Positions 1 through 6,158 of a DNA stretch of 8,044 nucleotides are shown piece after piece. The notes under the pieces were generated by a model. It did not search any database. It was given only the letters and a program-made list of their open reading frames with translations, and was not told the DNA's origin. Origin of the DNA: Prolixibacteraceae bacterium (lineage in GTDB: Bacteria; Bacteroidota; Bacteroidia; Bacteroidales; Prolixibacteraceae); contig JAGYOI010000045.1 in NCBI GenBank assembly GCA_018399395.1, positions 1 to 8,044 of the forward strand. Direction: 5' to 3'. Within the stretch, counting starts at the first letter, position 1; every line of letters starts with the position of its first letter. Made by a program: the position numbers and the translations under genes.

Positions 1-316
1 TTGAACGAACGTTTTCGCCATTAGAATGCCTTAAAAAATTGGGGTTTAACTGCCGGACAACCATTAAAAGCTGCTGCACACGCTGCGAAACTTCAGTATT
101 ATTAGTTGAAAGAATATCAAAATCGGGCAAGGAAAGCACAGCATCAAACCAAGGTTCATTTTTAATGGTCGATGACCAATGAATACAACCATCGCCACCG
201 TCTTCAACTTGCATGCCCTGGCCAAAACGTACAGGCAGCGCCAATGCCTGTGCCCCTTTCAGCACGAGATATTCGCCAGTTAACATTAATTTGCCGTTTG
301 AGTGGTATGACTGCAT
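1..316 (-). CDS. GYDIA-family GHMP kinase, N-terminal part (3' end lies outside window)
   Basis: The minus strand reads from an ATG at 316-314 to the window edge without a stop, giving 105 residues. The start is fixed by two consecutive in-frame TAA codons directly upstream. The N-terminus reads MQSYHSNGKLMLTGEYLVLK, followed by GAQALALPVRFGQGM. The G-K-L-M-L-TGEY pattern with a following ALALP segment is the first strand-loop of the GHMP small-molecule kinase fold, and matches the Bacteroidota family called GYDIA after a motif further downstream, which is not in this window. GHMP kinases phosphorylate small metabolites such as mevalonate, homoserine or sugars in the cytoplasm. The substrate of the GYDIA group is not something I can state; relatives often sit near HMG-CoA reductase, but no such gene is visible here. 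The ATP-binding glycine/serine loop expected after about residue 100 is missing only because the window ends. A small ORF ends 27 nt upstream on the same strand. Confidence 0.85.
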   Translation of the reverse strand, partial: MQSYHSNGKLMLTGEYLVLKGAQALALPVRFGQGMQVEDGGDGCIHWSSTIKNEPWFDAVLSLPDFDILSTNNTEVSQRVQQLLMVVRQLNPNFLRHSNGENVRS

Positions 317-343
317 TTATTACCGTTTTTAAATCCATTATTA

Positions 344-526
344 CTAAAAATCAACCAGGTCGTAATTGGTACTGCACCCGCCGGATATTTCCTGTTTCAA
401 TATCCCCTTATCCATTAAATCTTTTTCGATGTTTACAATTACCCCATAAAGCCATCCGCTAATATCACCGCCCAACAACTGAACTTTTTGTGAAATCTGG
501 TAATATTCCATTCGCTCTTTCAACAT
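344..526 (-). CDS. possible small hypothetical protein, 60 residues
   Basis: This is an open frame on the minus strand from ATG (526-524) to TAG (346-344), 27 nt ahead of the GHMP kinase start and in the same direction. The product begins MLKERMEYYQISQKVQLLGG and ends STNYDLVDF. I recognise no family, signal peptide or membrane segment. It is mildly acidic, with a central GGDISGWLYG stretch and one cysteine near the C-terminus. Codon choice looks like that of real neighbouring genes, and the spacing suits co-transcription. The alternative start at the sixth codon (MEYYQ) is equally possible. It could instead be the decayed tail of a longer gene: the frame stays open for eight more codons upstream before an in-frame TAA. 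An overlapping plus-strand frame here is less convincing. I rate it about even that this is a translated gene. Confidence 0.45.
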   Translation of the reverse strand: MLKERMEYYQISQKVQLLGGDISGWLYGVIVNIEKDLMDKGILKQEISGGCSTNYDLVDF

Positions 527-559
527 ATAATTTGAGAGGCTGTAAAATAATTATTGCAG

Positions 560-589
560 TAAATATATGAATTATTCACCGTATATTTA
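560..589. repeat. 30-nt dyad in the divergent intergenic region
   Basis: TAAATATA at 560-567 is perfectly complementary to TATATTTA at 582-589. Nested inside is a palindrome TGAAT-T-ATTCA at 568-578, so the element can fold as an 8-bp plus 5-bp stem with a 3-nt bulge (CCG). It lies about 34 bp upstream of the small minus-strand ORF and about 225 bp upstream of lysC. It may be an operator or simply AT-rich chance symmetry. There is no T-tract, so a terminator is unlikely. The rest of 527-813 is AT-rich and shows no convincing gene. Confidence 0.35.
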
Positions 590-761
590 ACGAGAAGAAA
601 TTCCCTGATGACTCAATGCTGTTATCTTGTTTTAACGTTTTCAAATAATACAATCATAAATACTAGGGAATATTTGATTCCGCTTACGAAAAACACTGAC
701 GAAATGTTATCTTTTTGTTTGGAAATCGTAAAATAAAAACTTAATATCTTCAGAAAACAAG

Positions 762-769
762 TAATTTTG
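762..769 (+). promoter_or_regulatory. candidate -7 promoter box for lysC
   Basis: TAATTTTG matches the Bacteroidota -7 consensus TAnnTTTG exactly. It would place the transcription start near 773-777 and give a leader of about 40 nt before the lysC ATG at 814. No clear -33 TTTG/TTG motif is present at the expected distance, so the call rests on the -7 box and its position alone. No lysine-riboswitch-sized leader fits in this space. Confidence 0.45.
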
Positions 770-813
770 TCATATTTATGAAAATTTTGGGAAACACTTA
801 AAACATAAAAGAG

Positions 814-2139
814 ATGAAAGTTTTCAAATTTGGTGGAACCTCAGTTGGGTCACCTGAAAATATGCGATCGGTAATGAATATTATAACCGATGGAGAACCG
901 AAAATCGTAGTGTTGTCTGCAATGTCAGGCACAACCAATACCCTGGTTGAAATAAGCAACTGCTTATATGAAGGAAAGAAGGAAGAAGCCCATAAAATCA
1001 TAGCCGATTTAAAAGCAAAATACGCAACAGTTGTTACCGATTTGTATGAGACGACTGAGTTCAGGGCTAAAGGTCAGGATATTATTGACCAACATTTCGA
1101 CAAGCTGGAAGATCAAGCCGAAGGTGAATTTGGCCCCGTAAAAGAACAGGTCATACTGGCACAGGGCGAGCTTATCTCCACAGCGCTGGTAACGTATCTG
1201 CTCAATGAAAACGGCCACGATGCCACACTGCTGCCTTCTCTTGAATTTATGCGCATTAATGCCGACAAGCAAGCCGACATTGCTGCTATTAAAGACCTCA
1301 TCAAACCTGCTCTTGAGCTTAACAAGGGCAAACAAATTTACATCACGCAGGGTTTTATATGCCGTAACATTTATGGAGACATTGACAACCTGCAACGTGG
1401 TGGCAGCGACTACACGGCAACTTTAATAGGTGCAGCAATCGGTTCCGAAGAAGTACAGATTTGGACAGATATTGACGGCTTCCACAACAACGACCCGCGT
1501 TATGTAGACAAAACTCAAAAAATTGACAATTTGCTGTTTACAGAAGCTGCCGAGTTGGCTTATTTTGGCGCAAAAATTTTACACCCGCTCACCATTTTGC
1601 CTGCCCGTGAAGCTAACATCCCGGTACGTCTAAAAAACACGATGAATCCGAAGGATAGTGGTACGCTTATTTCGAACGATAAAACAATTGAAGGACTTAA
1701 AGCCGTTGCCGCAAAAGATAATATCATTGCCATACGAATACTTTCAGACCGGATGTTGATGGCATACGGTTTTCTCCGCGCCGTATTTGAAGTATTTGAA
1801 AAATATAAAACTGCAATCGACATGATTGCCACTTCAGAGGTTTCAGTTTCACTAACGATTGATAATGATCAATACTTAAACCAGATCCTTGATGAACTAA
1901 ATGAATTTGGCGACGTAGAGGTTGACCGCGAACATACCATTGTTTGTGTTGTTGGTGATATGATCTCGGAACAAAAAGTATTTTCAAAGCAAGTATTTGA
2001 GGCTATTGAAGGTATACCGGTACGTATGATTTCTTATGGTGGTAGTCAGTACAACATGTCGATACTGATTAACAGCAAATACAAAAAAGACACCTTGCAA
2101 AGATTAAGCGATCACTTGTTCGATGAAGAAGATATTTAA
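814..2139 (+). CDS. lysC: aspartate kinase, lysine-sensitive (AKIII/LysC) type
   Basis: The 441-residue product phosphorylates L-aspartate to 4-phospho-aspartate, the first step of lysine, threonine, methionine and diaminopimelate synthesis in the cytoplasm. The amino-acid-kinase domain occupies about residues 1-285: KFGGTSVG at 5-12, QGELIST around Glu119, RGGSDYTATL at 195-204, WTDIDGF with NNDPR at 217-229, and AYFGAKILHP at 249-258. Two ACT domains follow from about residue 296. The TSEVSVSLTID segment at 340-350 and the closing IPVRMISYGG at 401-410 closely resemble E. coli LysC, which binds lysine there, so lysine feedback inhibition is predicted. The product is monofunctional: it ends with the ACT region and has no homoserine dehydrogenase domain. 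The length matches other monofunctional bacterial aspartokinases. The ATG starts directly at the conserved MKVFKFGGT sequence. No strong Shine-Dalgarno is seen. The gene appears monocistronic, with its own -7 box and a terminator. Confidence 0.95.
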   Translation: MKVFKFGGTSVGSPENMRSVMNIITDGEPKIVVLSAMSGTTNTLVEISNCLYEGKKEEAHKIIADLKAKYATVVTDLYETTEFRAKGQDIIDQHFDKLEDQAEGEFGPVKEQVILAQGELISTALVTYLLNENGHDATLLPSLEFMRINADKQADIAAIKDLIKPALELNKGKQIYITQGFICRNIYGDIDNLQRGGSDYTATLIGAAIGSEEVQIWTDIDGFHNNDPRYVDKTQKIDNLLFTEAAELAYFGAKILHPLTILPAREANIPVRLKNTMNPKDSGTLISNDKTIEGLKAVAAKDNIIAIRILSDRMLMAYGFLRAVFEVFEKYKTAIDMIATSEVSVSLTIDNDQYLNQILDELNEFGDVEVDREHTIVCVVGDMISEQKVFSKQVFEAIEGIPVRMISYGGSQYNMSILINSKYKKDTLQRLSDHLFDEEDI

Positions 2140-2173
2140 TCATAGCAACATTTAATCAAAATCATTTTCAAAC

Positions 2174-2216
2174 AAAAAAAGAGTGTCAATCTTTGGTGGT
2201 TGACATTCTTTTTTTT
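2174..2216 (+). terminator. rho-independent terminator after lysC
   Basis: A 16-bp stem is formed by an A-tract plus GAGTGTCAA (2174-2189) and TTGACATTC plus a T-tract (2200-2215), with one G-T wobble and a 10-nt loop (2190-2199). The T-run continues to 2216. It starts 34 nt after the lysC stop and precedes the promoter of the next gene, so it separates the two transcription units. The flanking A-tract means it could also work on the opposite strand. Confidence 0.85.
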
Positions 2217-2250
2217 GTATTTAATTGCCACGCTATTTAATCGTTTGCCC

Positions 2251-2272
2251 TTCATGCATGAAACGAGCATGA
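2251..2272. promoter_or_regulatory. possible operator upstream of the NikR-like gene
   Basis: A perfect 12-nt palindrome TTCATGCATGAA lies at 2251-2262, and another GCATGA copy lies at 2267-2272. This gives TCATGC and GCATGA half-sites in inverted and direct arrangement. The cluster sits about 45-65 bp upstream of the candidate -7 box at 2316. GCATGA differs by one transition from GTATGA, the half-site of E. coli NikR operators, although the N16 spacing of that operator is not present. Autoregulation is inference only. Confidence 0.3.
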
Positions 2273-2315
2273 TCAACTAACTGAATACCATGGATGATTA
2301 GTATAAGAAAACTGC

Positions 2316-2323
2316 TATCTTTG
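2316..2323 (+). promoter_or_regulatory. -7 promoter box for the NikR-like gene
   Basis: TATCTTTG is an exact and common form of the Bacteroidota -7 consensus TAnnTTTG. It implies transcription starting near 2327-2331 and a leader of about 20 nt to the ATG at 2351. It also argues against a start at 2294, which would lie upstream of the transcription start. I see no clear -33 motif. Confidence 0.6.
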
Positions 2324-2350
2324 ATATTCAATAACCCTAACCCGTTTATT

Positions 2351-2752
2351 ATGTCTGTTACCCGTTTCGGAATATCAATTGAGCAGGAATTACTTGAAGC
2401 ACTTGACGGATACGTTAAGAACAACCGGTTTTCAAACCGCTCACAGGCCATTCGTCACCTCATTAACAAGAATATGGTAGAACACAAATGGCAATGCGAT
2501 AATATCGTCGCTGGCTCTATAACCCTGTTCTACGATCCGCACAAAAGAGAAATACTAAACCACATTGCCGAAATTCGTGAAAGCTTTTTTAGCGAAACAT
2601 TATCCTCGCAACAAATAATGCTCAGTGAAAACAACACCCTTGAAATAATTGCTATTAAAGGAATAGCGCACAAGTTAACAGAAATGGCCGACCAGCTCAT
2701 CAGCATTAAAGGTATACATCATGGACAATTAACCATGACCCGTGCCGAGTAA
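2351..2752 (+). CDS. NikR-like ribbon-helix-helix/ACT transcriptional regulator lacking the nickel ligands
   Basis: The 133-residue product is collinear with E. coli NikR (also 133). Residues 3-47 form a ribbon-helix-helix DNA-binding domain: VTRFGISIEQELLEALDGYV, then FSNRSQAIRHLI. The strand RFGISI resembles RFSVSL of Helicobacter NikR, which contacts DNA. Residues 52-133 form the ACT-like NikR C-terminal domain: FYDPHKREI at 60-68, TLEIIAIKG at 96-104 and IKGIHHGQL at 119-127. By my manual alignment, the four square-planar nickel ligands of E. coli NikR (His76, His87, His89, Cys95) correspond to Glu77, Gln88, Met90 and Thr96, so nickel sensing by that site is not expected. A longer reading from 2294 exists, but the promoter box at 2316 and the family alignment favour 2351. 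hemH follows after 53 nt without an obvious promoter, so the two may form an operon. The effector and targets are unknown. Candidate alternatives are another metal, haem or a small molecule. Confidence 0.85.
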   Translation: MSVTRFGISIEQELLEALDGYVKNNRFSNRSQAIRHLINKNMVEHKWQCDNIVAGSITLFYDPHKREILNHIAEIRESFFSETLSSQQIMLSENNTLEIIAIKGIAHKLTEMADQLISIKGIHHGQLTMTRAE

Positions 2753-2773
2753 AAAGCTACTCAAAACGATTAT

Positions 2774-2786
2774 ACATTATTAATGT
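2774..2786. repeat. 13-nt palindrome between the NikR-like gene and hemH
   Basis: ACATTA-T-TAATGT is a perfect palindrome around one central base, 19 nt before the hemH ATG. It could be an operator or hairpin affecting hemH expression, or chance in AT-rich sequence. No TAnnTTTG box is present in this 53-nt gap. Confidence 0.25.
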
Positions 2787-2805
2787 TTCTCGAAAAATAA
2801 ATCTC

Positions 2806-3837
2806 ATGTCAAAAACAGCTGTTTTACTCATCAATGTTGGCACACCCGACGAACCAAAAGTGAAAGCGGTACGCCGGTATTTGCGTCAGTTTTTAAACGA
2901 CCGCAGGGTAATTGACCTACCATGGGTATTGCAAAAAATATTGGTAAACCTGATTATTGTGCCATTCAGGGCACCAAAATCGACAAAACTATACAAGCGG
3001 CTGTGGACACCCGAAGGTTCGCCCTTGGTCACAAATACACTTGAATTACAAAAGAAACTTCAAGAGAAAAGAGCAAAAGACACTGATTTTTTTATTGCCA
3101 TGCGCTATCAAAACCCGTCAATAGCGAAGGCCTTACAAAGCATCAAACAAGAACAATACGATAAAATTATCATCCTGCCCCTTTTCCCGCAATATGCATC
3201 ATCAACCAGCGGAACGGCCATACAGGCCGTTTGGAAATACATTAGTAAGTGGAATGTTATCCCTACGGTAGAAACCATTAGCCAGTTTTATGACCACCCG
3301 GCATTTATCGATGCATTTGCCCGAAAAGTTAAAGCGTACCAGCCCCAGGACTACGATCATGTATTATTCTCGTATCACGGACTGCCCAACCGGCAACTGG
3401 AAAAAACCCACCCGGGCGTAGCAGTATCGTCGTGCCATTGCACTGAGGAAATGCCTGCGCACGGCAACTTTTGCTACAAGGCCACATGCTACGAAACAAC
3501 ACGCCAATTAGCAGGGCGCCTGGGCTTAACAAAAAACTCCTACTCTACTTCGTTTCAGTCGCGTTTGTCAAGAAACTGGATGACCCCGTTTACCGATAAA
3601 ACATTGATAAAATTAGTTAACAAAGGGCAAAAAAGGGTTCTGGTTGCAGCCCCGGCTTTTGTGACCGATTGCCTTGAAACAACGGTAGAAATTGGATACG
3701 AATACCAAAAAATGTTTATTGAAAAAGGCGGTGAAAAATTGGTTATGGTTGAAAGCCTTAATGCCGATAATGAGTGGGCAGGGGCAATATTTAAAATCAT
3801 TGATTTAAGAAATAAATCATTGTTGTCCGGTAAATGA
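2806..3837 (+). CDS. hemH: ferrochelatase with an internal four-cysteine cluster
   Basis: The 343-residue product inserts Fe2+ into protoporphyrin IX in the last step of protoporphyrin-dependent haem synthesis. The opening KTAVLLINVGTPDEP and the LNDRRVIDLP segment at 30-39 are family signatures. The catalytic histidine is His191 in FSYHGLP (188-194). FQSRLSRNWMTP at 250-261 and PAFVTDCLETTVEI at 283-296, with Glu291 and Glu295, form the metal and porphyrin path. Between these lies an insertion with Cys210, Cys212, Cys223 and Cys228 (spacing C-x-C-x10-C-x4-C), directly after the catalytic loop. Internal cysteine sets of this type are reported to bind a [2Fe-2S] cluster in some bacterial ferrochelatases such as Bdellovibrio, so a cluster is plausible but not proven here. 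There is no transmembrane anchor, and the length is normal. The last codons overlap one arm of an inverted repeat belonging to the following intergenic element. Probably transcribed with the upstream NikR-like gene. Confidence 0.95.
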   Translation: MSKTAVLLINVGTPDEPKVKAVRRYLRQFLNDRRVIDLPWVLQKILVNLIIVPFRAPKSTKLYKRLWTPEGSPLVTNTLELQKKLQEKRAKDTDFFIAMRYQNPSIAKALQSIKQEQYDKIIILPLFPQYASSTSGTAIQAVWKYISKWNVIPTVETISQFYDHPAFIDAFARKVKAYQPQDYDHVLFSYHGLPNRQLEKTHPGVAVSSCHCTEEMPAHGNFCYKATCYETTRQLAGRLGLTKNSYSTSFQSRLSRNWMTPFTDKTLIKLVNKGQKRVLVAAPAFVTDCLETTVEIGYEYQKMFIEKGGEKLVMVESLNADNEWAGAIFKIIDLRNKSLLSGK

Positions 3838-3889
3838 CAAAAAATATTAAAATGCTTTGCGAATTCAGTTTAAAGCACTGATTATCAGA

Positions 3890-3984
3890 TTAGGCTAAAG
3901 CCCAGATTCGTAGATGTAAATCAATTACCCCGGGCTTAAGCCCGGGGCTATTGAAAGCCTTATAAAACAGGGGCTTTAGCCCAA
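3890..3984. repeat. REP-like palindromic repeat block
   Basis: Outer arms TTAGGCTAAAGCCC (3890-3903) and GGGCTTTAGCCCAA (3971-3984) are inverted copies with one mismatch. Midway sits a perfect 20-nt palindrome (3928-3947) of the same family, with core GGGCTTAAGCCC and CCCC/GGGG ends. The three related GC-rich palindromes stand out in AT-rich intergenic DNA. This matches the style of REP elements moved by RAYT (TnpA-REP) transposases, which are common in Bacteroidota. No such transposase gene is in the window. An 8-nt inverted pair, TGTCCGGT (3824-3831) and ACCGGACA (3999-4006), brackets the block and may mark wider element ends. Confidence 0.75.
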
Positions 3985-4149
3985 TTTTATTTATTTTAAC
4001 CGGACACTATTGGAAATAAATAAGCAAAACCAATAATCATAGTAGCAAGTTAATTAGCTTATTACCAGAATAGATGCATTTAAGCTTTCAAGCCAGTAGA
4101 GTAGATTATTTAAGATATATGGGAAAAGCGTTTGCCCTGAGTTAATTAC

Positions 4150-4204
4150 ACTCCAATTTTTAATTATCATATAAATTTTTTAAATTGTGTGTAAAAAATG
4201 GAGT
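4150..4204. repeat. long imperfect inverted repeat upstream of the small membrane-protein gene
   Basis: ACTCCAATTTTTA at 4150-4162 pairs with TAAAAAATGGAGT at 4192-4204: 12 of 13 positions are complementary, with a 29-nt loop. It ends 69 nt before the ATG at 4274. It could be a leader-RNA structure, a regulatory dyad, or the remnant of a very small mobile element. No target-site duplication is evident. Confidence 0.5.
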
Positions 4205-4273
4205 CCAGAAACCATTGCAAAATAACGGGGCGTAACCGAAAAGCCATACGAGTAGGAAAAAACTCTTAAACCT

Positions 4274-4537
4274 ATGGAAGAAAATCAAAACACTCCTGTT
4301 CAAAACAATTCAAGTGTAGTAAAAACAAGTGATTGGGTACTTACTATTTTAATTCTGGCCATTCCGCTAATCAACATTATTATGCTCTTTGTGTGGGCTT
4401 TTGGCTCCGGTGCCAACCCAAACAAAGCAAATTTTGCCAAGGCAGCATTAATTTGGGTTTTAATAGGTATTGTAATTTCTGTATTTGTATCAATTGTATT
4501 TGGAACCGCATTTTTAGCCGGCATGTCGAATATTTAG
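4274..4537 (+). CDS. small two-helix membrane protein of unknown function
   Basis: The 87-residue product has a polar Asn/Gln-rich N-terminus (1-20) and two hydrophobic helices: about 21-43 (starting DWVLTILILAIPLI) and about 57-82 (ALIWVLIGIVISVF onward). They are joined by a short conserved-looking loop, WAFGSGANPNKANFAKA, at 41-57. Small bacterial membrane proteins with a WAF...NPNK.N.A.A linker between two helices are widespread, but I know no assigned function. The predicted location is the inner membrane. It has no catalytic motif. Its overlapping frames are shadows. A weak purine stretch (AGGAAAAAA) lies about 10-20 nt before the ATG. It stands alone, with a REP-like region upstream and a shared terminator downstream, so context gives no clue to its role. 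Confidence 0.75.
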   Translation: MEENQNTPVQNNSSVVKTSDWVLTILILAIPLINIIMLFVWAFGSGANPNKANFAKAALIWVLIGIVISVFVSIVFGTAFLAGMSNI

Positions 4538-4560
4538 CAAAAACACTACACATAAAACTA

Positions 4561-4597
4561 AAAAAACCGTTGAAATTTAATATCTCAACGGTTTTTT
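4561..4597. terminator. bidirectional terminator between convergent genes
   Basis: AAAAAACCGTTGA (4561-4573) and TCAACGGTTTTTT (4585-4597) form a perfect 13-bp stem with an 11-nt loop. With a T-tract on one side and an A-tract on the other, it works for the plus-strand gene ending at 4537 and for proS, whose stop is at 4621 on the minus strand. Confidence 0.9.
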
Positions 4598-4620
4598 ATA
4601 TACGATCTAACGATCTTTAA

Positions 4621-6096
4621 CTAGTAAGCTATAGCAAACAACACACGCTTGTTCGATGGTTTTCCGGTATAAATACATTTACCTTCTTCCTCTTTAGCAT
4701 CGAGCGGGATACAACGAATGGTTGCTTTGGTTTCTTCTTTAATTTTTTGCTCCGTTTCGGGCGAACCATCCCAGTGTGCCGAAATAAAGCCACCTTTAGT
4801 ATTCAGCACATCTTTAAATTCATCCCAGGTATCAACCTCGGTTGTACGATCTGCCCGATAGTCAAAGGCCTTTTTGTAAATTGAACTCTGAATATCATCC
4901 AATAAGTTTTCAATATAGTCATCAATTCCGTCCATATTGACCACCTCTTTTGAAAGCAAATCACGACGGGCAACTTCAACGGTTCCGTTTTCAATATCGC
5001 GTGGCCCGATAGCCAACCGTACAGGAACACCTTTAAGCTCGTACTCGGCAAATTTCCATCCCGGCTTTTTAGCATCACTATCATCGTATTTCACCGATAT
5101 GCCTTTAGCCCGTAGCTTTTCAATAATCGCTTCAACCTTTTCAGATATTTGCGACAGTTGCTCATCTTTTTTATAAATTGGAACAACAACTACCTGAAAA
5201 GGGGCAAGTTTTGGAGGCAATACCAAACCATTGTCATCAGAATGTGCCATAACAAGCGCCCCCATTAAGCGGGTAGATACGCCCCATGACGAAGCCCACA
5301 CATGCTCTAATTTACCTTCTTTATTAGCAAACTGCACATCAAATGCTTTCGCAAAATTTTGTCCCAAAAAGTGAGATGTGCCCGCCTGTAAGGCTTTTCC
5401 GTCCTGCATTAAAGCTTCAATACACAAGGTATCTAATGCCCCGGCAAAACGTTCATTTTCAGATTTATGACCTTTAATTACCGGCACAGCCATGTATTTT
5501 TCAGCAAAATCGGCATATACATTAACCATTTTGTATGTTTCCTCTATAGCCTCTTCTTTCGTTGCATGGGCAGTATGTCCTTCCTGCCATAAAAATTCAG
5601 CGGTACGCAAAAATAAACGTGTACGCATCTCCCAACGAACCACGTTAGCCCACTGGTTACATAAAATCGGAAGGTCGCGCCACGATTGTATCCAGTTTTT
5701 ATAAGTGTTCCAGATTATTGTTTCCGAAGTCGGGCGGACAATTAACTCCTCTTCAAGCTTTGCATCCGGGTCAACAACGATCCCGTTTCCGTCTTCATCA
5801 TTTTTCAACCGGTAATGCGTAACAACAGCGCATTCTTTTGCAAACCCTTCAACATGGGCAGCTTCTTTGCTAAAAAAAGACTTTGGAATAAATAAAGGGA
5901 AATAGGCATTTACATGGCCTGTTTCTTTAAACATTTTATCAAGCTGGGCCTGCATTTTTTCCCAAATTGCATAACCATAAGGTTTTATAACCATACAGCC
6001 CCTAACGGCTGAATTCTCGGCAAGATCGGCTTTAACCACCAGATCGTTGTACCATTGTGAATAATTTTCACTCATTGAAGTTAATTCCTTCGCCAT
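4621..6096 (-). CDS. proS: prolyl-tRNA synthetase, archaeal/eukaryotic type without editing domain
   Basis: The 491-residue product charges tRNA-Pro with proline in the cytoplasm. The start is ATG 6096-6094 ([20 protein letters not shown]). The frame stays open 21 codons further, but that extension overlaps the promoter boxes and lacks family character. Class II motifs are visible: [16 protein letters not shown] (31-46, motif 1 region), RPTSET at 121-126, [20 protein letters not shown] with following HTAH (motif 2), and [16 protein letters not shown] at 272-287 (motif 3). No roughly 180-residue INS editing domain separates motifs 2 and 3, and a C-terminal extension ends in the conserved ...AIAY tyrosine; both mark the archaeal/eukaryote-like type. 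In the C-terminal zinc-binding region most of the usual cysteines are replaced ([14 protein letters not shown]), leaving Cys462 and Cys474. The gene is monocistronic, divergent from the lipoprotein gene, and ends at a bidirectional terminator. Confidence 0.95.
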   Translation of the reverse strand: MAKELTSMSENYSQWYNDLVVKADLAENSAVRGCMVIKPYGYAIWEKMQAQLDKMFKETGHVNAYFPLFIPKSFFSKEAAHVEGFAKECAVVTHYRLKNDEDGNGIVVDPDAKLEEELIVRPTSETIIWNTYKNWIQSWRDLPILCNQWANVVRWEMRTRLFLRTAEFLWQEGHTAHATKEEAIEETYKMVNVYADFAEKYMAVPVIKGHKSENERFAGALDTLCIEALMQDGKALQAGTSHFLGQNFAKAFDVQFANKEGKLEHVWASSWGVSTRLMGALVMAHSDDNGLVLPPKLAPFQVVVVPIYKKDEQLSQISEKVEAIIEKLRAKGISVKYDDSDAKKPGWKFAEYELKGVPVRLAIGPRDIENGTVEVARRDLLSKEVVNMDGIDDYIENLLDDIQSSIYKKAFDYRADRTTEVDTWDEFKDVLNTKGGFISAHWDGSPETEQKIKEETKATIRCIPLDAKEEEGKCIYTGKPSNKRVLFAIAY

Positions 6097-6158
6097 ATCT
6101 TTTCTTTTGGTATAGTATTTGTTTAATTTGTAATACAATAAAAAATACAAATAAAGCA

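Larger units (their letters stand above)
3838..4273. other. gene-free 436-bp stretch between hemH and a small membrane-protein gene
   Basis: No credible coding frame is present on either strand. The left half carries the REP-like block at 3890-3984. Near the start, TGCTTT (3853-3858) can pair with AAAGCA (3872-3877), but no T-tract follows, so it is a poor terminator; the REP hairpins may serve instead. From 4007 to 4149 I see nothing identifiable. An inverted repeat occupies 4150-4204. I found no exact TAnnTTTG box ahead of the gene at 4274, so its promoter is unassigned. Confidence 0.7.

Noticed and set aside
172..462. 96-residue plus-strand frame over the GHMP kinase start
   Set aside because: It lies antisense to the clearly recognisable kinase N-terminus and has no protein character of its own.
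770..813. Lysine riboswitch ahead of lysC
   Set aside because: The predicted leader is only about 40 nt and no riboswitch-like helices are visible. Control is more likely through the ACT domains.
1009..1395. 128-residue minus-strand frame inside lysC
   Set aside because: A shadow of the aspartate kinase coding frame, with Phe/Val/Cys-rich composition and no motif.
2294..2350. 19-residue N-terminal extension of the NikR-like protein from an upstream ATG
   Set aside because: The extension has no counterpart in NikR, and a -7 promoter box (TATCTTTG at 2316-2323) lies inside it. The ATG at 2351 gives the normal 133-residue length.
3853..3877. Terminator directly after hemH
   Set aside because: The TGCTTT/AAAGCA pairing is a 6-bp stem with a 13-nt loop and no following T-tract.
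3890..3984. CRISPR array
   Set aside because: There are only three related units in alternating orientation, with unequal spacers and strong internal palindromes. This fits REP elements, not CRISPR repeats.
4333..4620. 95-residue plus-strand frame overlapping the small membrane protein
   Set aside because: It runs through the terminator hairpin, has no recognisable composition, and is a shifted reading of the two-helix protein.
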